A DNA stretch of 64,000 nt, taken from positions 1 to 64,000 of the forward strand of contig JAGOBK010000003.1 in assembly GCA_017983465.1 (NCBI GenBank). Direction: 5' to 3'. Of the stretch, positions 58,512 through 64,000 are shown piece after piece (within the stretch, counting starts at the first letter, position 1; every line of letters starts with the position of its first letter). The position numbers and the translations under genes were made by a program. The notes under the pieces were generated by a model. It was not told where the DNA came from. It was given only the letters and a program-made list of their open reading frames with translations, and made no database searches. Source of the stretch: Crocinitomicaceae bacterium. Its GTDB lineage: Bacteria; Bacteroidota; Bacteroidia; Flavobacteriales_D; Crocinitomicaceae.

Positions 58512-59764
58512 AAATCCTCATTAAAAACGCAAAAATCATCGATCCAACTTCTTCCCATCATGGAAAAAGAATGGACCTACTCGTTATCGACGGGACTATC
58601 TCTAAAATTGCAACTGAATTAAGCGATTCAGATGCCATTGAAGTGACTTCTAACGATTTGCATGTCTCCATGGGATGGGTAGATTTGAAAGCTGACTTTT
58701 GTGACCCAGGAATGGAGCACAAAGAAACCATTCAAAGTGGATTAGATGCAGCATCAATGGGTGGATACACACATGTTCACGTTGTTCCAGGGACACAGCC
58801 AAGTATTGACGGAAAAACGCAAATTGCTTATTTGTACCAAAAAGCAGAAGGACACAGCACGAGCATACATGCCCTAGGAGCATTGACAAAAGGATTGAAA
58901 GGCGAAGAATTAGCCGAATTGTATGACATGTATCAAATTGGAGCAAAACTTTTCACAGACGATACACACAGTGTATCCGCTGGAATTATGTACCGCGCTT
59001 TGTTATACACGAAAAATTTCGGTGGAAAAGTTTTAGCTTTTAGCAGAAATGAATCCTTAGCAGGAAAAGGACAAGTAAACGAAGGAGAAGCGTCCACTCG
59101 CACCGGACTGAAAGCTGATCCAGCAATTGCAGAGGTCATTGAAATCGAACGAAATTTACGTTTACTCGAATATACGGATGGTAGCATACATTTAAGTGGA
59201 CTTTCTACAGCTGAAAGTGTTCGTTTGGTGAAAGAAGCTAAAAAACGCGGTTTAAATGTGACAGCAGATGTCCACGTGATGAACCTATGTTTTACTGAAC
59301 AAGCCATGTTGGATTTCGATTCTCACATGAAGGTGCTTCCTGTATTGCGTAAAGAAACAGATCGCTTAGCGTTGTGGGAAGGATTAAACGATGGAACGAT
59401 TGACACGGTTGTTACCGACCATCGTCCAGCAGATACAGAAGAAAAAGAACTTGAATTTGACCTAGCTAATTTCGGTGCTCCACAGTTAGAAACGTGCTTC
59501 GCAGCACTCAACAGCAGTAACGAAGCTGATTTAACGAAATTCATTACTGCTATCAGTCAACGTAGTAGAGAAATCGCTGGAATTCAACACATCAATATCG
59601 AAGAAGGTAATTTGGCGGACATCAGCATCTTTGATCCAAGTGTCGCATTTGAATGGTCACCAGAATCAACACATCACCGATTTAGTCCGTTTAAACACCA
59701 TTCCTTAAATGGAAAAGTACTCGGAATTATTCATGGCGCACAAGCAAGCCTCCAATTAGCATAA
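58508..59764 (+). CDS. Dihydroorotase-like amidohydrolase lacking metal ligands
   Basis: A 418-aa protein of the class I dihydroorotase family, starting at ATG 58508 (overlap ATGA with the BatA-like gene); a TTG two codons earlier is less likely. Alignment landmarks are clear: [20 protein letters not shown] where active enzymes have DxHxHx[39 protein letters not shown] and [20 protein letters not shown]. The HxH pair that binds the catalytic metals is Lys61-Ala-Asp63, and the region for the next histidines reads VHVMNL rather than TPHH. It is probably inactive as a hydrolase, like PyrX/PyrC' subunits that only assemble with aspartate transcarbamoylase. That role is inferred. Confidence 0.85.
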   Translation: MKILIKNAKIIDPTSSHHGKRMDLLVIDGTISKIATELSDSDAIEVTSNDLHVSMGWVDLKADFCDPGMEHKETIQSGLDAASMGGYTHVHVVPGTQPSIDGKTQIAYLYQKAEGHSTSIHALGALTKGLKGEELAELYDMYQIGAKLFTDDTHSVSAGIMYRALLYTKNFGGKVLAFSRNESLAGKGQVNEGEASTRTGLKADPAIAEVIEIERNLRLLEYTDGSIHLSGLSTAESVRLVKEAKKRGLNVTADVHVMNLCFTEQAMLDFDSHMKVLPVLRKETDRLALWEGLNDGTIDTVVTDHRPADTEEKELEFDLANFGAPQLETCFAALNSSNEADLTKFITAISQRSREIAGIQHINIEEGNLADISIFDPSVAFEWSPESTHHRFSPFKHHSLNGKVLGIIHGAQASLQLA

Positions 59765-59765
59765 G

Positions 59766-60323
59766 GTGTCTAAGAAGTCATTCATCAATCAGTTTTTTAA
59801 AGAAAACAAAATGGTCGGCTCCATGATACCGAGCTCACGTTTTCTTGCTACAAAAATGTTGAAGAACATTCCATTTGACAACGCAAAAGTCATTGTTGAA
59901 CTTGGACCCGGCACTGGTATCTTTACCGAGAAAATCATGAAGCGCTTGAATCCAGACACACATTTGGTGGTCATTGAATTAAACGATGTTTTTTATCAAA
60001 ACCTCGCAGCGAAAACGAAACAAGAAAATTGCCACATCGTTCATGGATCAGCAAGCGATCTAGAAAAAATCCTTTCCGATCTTGGATTGGGAAAAGCAGA
60101 TTGCGTTGTTTCATCCCTCCCACTATCGAATTTCCCAAAAGAATTACGTGTGAGTATTATGGATGCTGTTCTGAGATGCTTGGTTCCAAAAGGCACGTTT
60201 ATTCAGTTTCAATATACCCTTCAATCCAAAAAACACTTCAAAAGTTTATTTAATCAAGTATCTATTGATTACGCTGCTTTCAACTTTCCACCGGCCTTCG
60301 TTTACTGCTGTTCGAATAGCTGA
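59766..60323 (+). CDS. SAM-dependent methyltransferase, phospholipid N-methyltransferase-like
   Basis: A 185-aa protein starting at GTG 59766, one base after the dihydroorotase-like stop. KKSFINQFFKENKMVGSMIP with SSRFLATKML is the N-terminus seen in PmtA-type phospholipid N-methyltransferases. IVELGPGTGIFTEKI is SAM motif I, VVIELND motif II and DCVVSSLPLSNFP motif IV. The C-terminus is shorter than many members and ends PPAFVYCCSNS, where the family usually shows PPA.VY. Similarity to rRNA adenine methyltransferases also exists, but the PSSRFL start favours lipid methylation. The substrate is not proven. Confidence 0.8.
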   Translation: MSKKSFINQFFKENKMVGSMIPSSRFLATKMLKNIPFDNAKVIVELGPGTGIFTEKIMKRLNPDTHLVVIELNDVFYQNLAAKTKQENCHIVHGSASDLEKILSDLGLGKADCVVSSLPLSNFPKELRVSIMDAVLRCLVPKGTFIQFQYTLQSKKHFKSLFNQVSIDYAAFNFPPAFVYCCSNS

Positions 60324-60334
60324 TTTCTTTTGCG

Positions 60335-60342
60335 TATCTTTG
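60335..60342 (+). promoter_or_regulatory. Candidate promoter -7 box (TATCTTTG) of ABC-F gene
   Basis: TATCTTTG followed by cg is the same sequence as in the grpE promoter and the commonest Bacteroidota -7 form. It lies 15 bases before ATG 60358, in the 34-bp gap after the methyltransferase gene. Its upstream partner is weak (gttcg at about 60310). Confidence 0.5.
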
Positions 60343-60354
60343 CGCAAAATTTGA

Positions 60355-61979
<1,625 letters not shown>

Positions 61980-61980
<1 letters not shown>

Positions 61981-63704
61981 TGCCTGCAACGATTCAATAC
62001 CGCATTTCTTGTGTCAACGCGCAACAGCGTTACATTCAATTTTCGGCAACGTTTCCTTGTCCTGAAGACCACCTAAGTATTCACTTAGCATCTTGGCGTC
62101 CAGGGAGATATGAATTAGGAAACTTTGCTAAAAACATCAAAGGATTTCGCGTATTTGATGAACAAAACAAAGTTCTGTCGTTTGAGAAATCGAACAAAGA
62201 CACGTGGCAAATTCAAACAACAAACACTCAGTTTATTCGTGTGGAATACGCTTACTACGCGAGTGAATTGAATGCCGGGTCTAGCTTTTTGGATGATCAG
62301 CAGTTGTACATTAATCCGGTGAATTGTTTTCTATTTACCGATCAACAACATGCGTACGAATTAACACTCGATATTCCAGCAACTTGGAAAATCGCTTCCT
62401 CATTGAACTTTCAAGACAATCGCTGTGAAGTAGCGAATTTCGATAAACTTGCCGATAGTCCTTTCATTTGTTCAGCGAAGCTTCAGAAAGAATCTTACGA
62501 AGTCAATGGACACCATTTTCACATTTGGTTTAATAACCAAAAGTTTATTCAATGGGAGAAGGTCTTGGTTGATTTTGAGAAATTTACCCGTACTCAAATC
62601 CAAGACTTCACTGAATTCCCTGTAAATGATTTTCATTTCTTGATTCAAACGCTTCCAAACGCAGCCTATCATGGTGTGGAGCATTTAGAGAGCACAGTGA
62701 TTACACTTGGACCCAATTACGATGTTTTTGGATCCTTGTACAAAGAATTACTTGGCGTTTCCTCTCATGAGTTATACCATGTTTGGAATGTAAAAAGCAT
62801 ACGTCCGGCAGAAATGCACCCGTACAATTTCAAGGAAGAAAATTATTCCGTATCGGGATTTGTCTACGAAGGCATCACCACGTATTTGGGGGATTTATAC
62901 TTACTTCGAAGTGGCGTTTTTAGCTTGGAGCAATATTTAGTAGAACTTTCAAAACAACTTCAAAAACACTTTGATAATCCAGCTCGCTTTAACTATTCTG
63001 TTGGCGACTCTTCCTTTGACACCTGGTTAGACGGATACACACCGGGAGCACCGGGAAGAAAGGTTTCTATTTACACGGAAGGCTGTTTACTTGCGTTTGT
63101 GACCGATATGAAAATACGCCAAGCAACGAAAGACCAATACGGTATTCAAGAGGTCATGAAACAACTTTATTTTAATTTCGCTGAAAAAGGAATGGGTTAT
63201 ACTTGGCAGGACTACCAACAGACATTAGAAAATGTGAGTGGGATTTCTTTCAAGGACTTTTTTGATCGGTTCATTTTCGGAACGGAACCTTACGAATCGA
63301 TTTTAGTAGAAGCCTGTACCTATTTTGGATTGGAAATACACCAAGTTCCTTCCGCAAGTTATGCAGAAGCAAGATTAGGGATGAAAGTGCTGCCAAAAGG
63401 TCCTGATGCACAAGTTATTGCGATTTACCCTGGAGCACCAGCTGACAACGGAGGACTAGCACTCAACGATGAAATTATCGCTGTCAACAACATGCGTTTA
63501 CAAGGCAATTTGGATCAATGGCTAACTTACGAGGAAGAAGGTATGAAAACCGTTTTAGTGAATCGTGGCGGACGTCTGATTGAAAAATCATTGCCTGAAG
63601 TCAATCGCTTCTTTTACCAAACACATTCGGTTAAAAAACTAGATTTCCTAGACCAACACCAACGTAAAGCATTCAAGTATTGGGCAAATTTGTCAATCGA
63701 CTAA
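61980..63704 (+). CDS. M61 family metallopeptidase with PDZ domain
   Basis: A 574-aa peptidase. The M61 N-terminal beta domain comes first (IHLASWRPGRYELGNFAKNI). The catalytic gluzincin domain has HELYH in SSHELYHVWNVKSIRP (zinc ligands) and the downstream Glu in FVYEGITTYLGDL, so the site is complete. A C-terminal PDZ domain follows (YAEARLGMKVLPKG, AIYPGAPADNGGLALNDEII). Family members such as glycyl aminopeptidase cleave N-terminal Gly/Ala. No signal peptide is visible, so it probably works in the cytoplasm. Its 3' end overlaps the convergent helicase gene by 12 bp. Confidence 0.92.
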
Positions 63705-64000
63705 TTGACGAAACGCATCCTTCGGGAAGTTTAAAAAACTCAATTTTTCCGTTGCACGGGTTACCGAGGTATACAACCAACGCAAATAATTCTTTGTCTT
63801 CATCTCCTCTGGAATAAATCCATAATCTATGTACACATGCTTCCATTGTCCACCTTGAGCTTTATGTACGGTTACAGCATGGGCATATTTCACTTGCAAC
63901 GCATTGAAATATGGCGACTTCATGATTTTCTGGTACCGTTTTGATTTCACTTTCTCATCTGAAAAATCTTTCTCAATCGCATAAAACAATTGACTCAATT
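63693..64000 (-). CDS. RecD/UvrD-like helicase, C-terminal fragment (cut by window edge)
   Basis: The frame stays open through the right edge, so only the last ~102 residues are present; a TTG near 63998 is inside the protein and is not a start. LQVKYAHAVTVHKAQGGQWK and YLRWLYTSVTRATEKLSFL are helicase motifs V and VI of superfamily 1 (UvrD_C_2), as in RecD-like exonuclease V alpha subunits and related ATP-dependent DNA helicases. The 3' end overlaps the M61 gene by 12 bp on the opposite strand. Confidence 0.85.
   Translation of the reverse strand, partial: LSQLFYAIEKDFSDEKVKSKRYQKIMKSPYFNALQVKYAHAVTVHKAQGGQWKHVYIDYGFIPEEMKTKNYLRWLYTSVTRATEKLSFLNFPKDAFRQLVD

Overview
The window looks like a chromosome segment of a gliding or adhesive Bacteroidota bacterium, most likely class Flavobacteriia; a Fluviicola/Crocinitomicaceae-like host is a guess. 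The support is: type IX secretion (T9SS) type B C-terminal sorting domains on two giant repeat proteins, a PorP/SprF-like and a PorE-like protein, AT-rich DNA, almost no Shine-Dalgarno sequences, and TAnnTTTG-type -7 boxes with very short leaders.

Layout. 1-5957 (+): the 3' part of a repeat adhesin (cadherin/Ig-like repeats, six thrombospondin-3-like calcium repeats, type B sorting domain), followed tightly by a PorP/SprF-family barrel and a TPR/beta-propeller/CRD/OmpA protein with PorE architecture. 6061-8841 (-): a three-gene ABC exporter (ATPase, membrane fusion lipoprotein, FtsX-type permease). 9010-36024 (-): one uninterrupted 27-kb gene for a 9,004-residue secreted protein, with PKD-like ends, 23 copies of one ~83-aa unit, about 60 copies of a second ~94-aa unit, and a T9SS type B sorting domain. 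Its DNA carries nested tandem duplications and a 2.1-kb segmental duplication. 36269-39790 (+): a VF530-type DNA-binding protein, a VWA/MoxR-like AAA pair and a small exported protein. 39802-40342: three tandem 121-bp hairpin elements, then tRNA-Arg(UCG) with a duplicated piece of its 5' end.

40435-46218 (-): a compact operon in transcription order grpE, dnaJ, CPBP membrane protease, ABC ATPase, ABC permease, Ppx/GppA phosphatase. 46371-48109 (+): a TraB/GumN-like protein, an intergenic GCACATTA repeat array and a nitroreductase-family protein. 48111-51214 (-): a small unknown protein and clpC. 51391-63704 (+): gyrA, a TPR protein, an FAD/NAD(P)-binding protein, a BatA-type VWA membrane protein, a dihydroorotase-like protein without its metal ligands, a phospholipid-methyltransferase-like protein, a YbiT-type ABC-F protein and an M61 peptidase. 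The right edge cuts a RecD/UvrD-like helicase on the minus strand.

How it fits together. The adhesin, PorP/SprF and PorE-like genes read as a T9SS cargo-and-anchor cassette, and the 9,004-aa protein carries the same class of sorting signal, so it is plausibly exported by the same machinery. The grpE-dnaJ operon joins protein quality control to membrane proteolysis and an ABC exporter. No mobile element, CRISPR array or phage gene was seen. The most unusual content is the giant repeat gene and its internal DNA duplications. Next come the structured intergenic repeats and two enzymes whose catalytic motifs are eroded.
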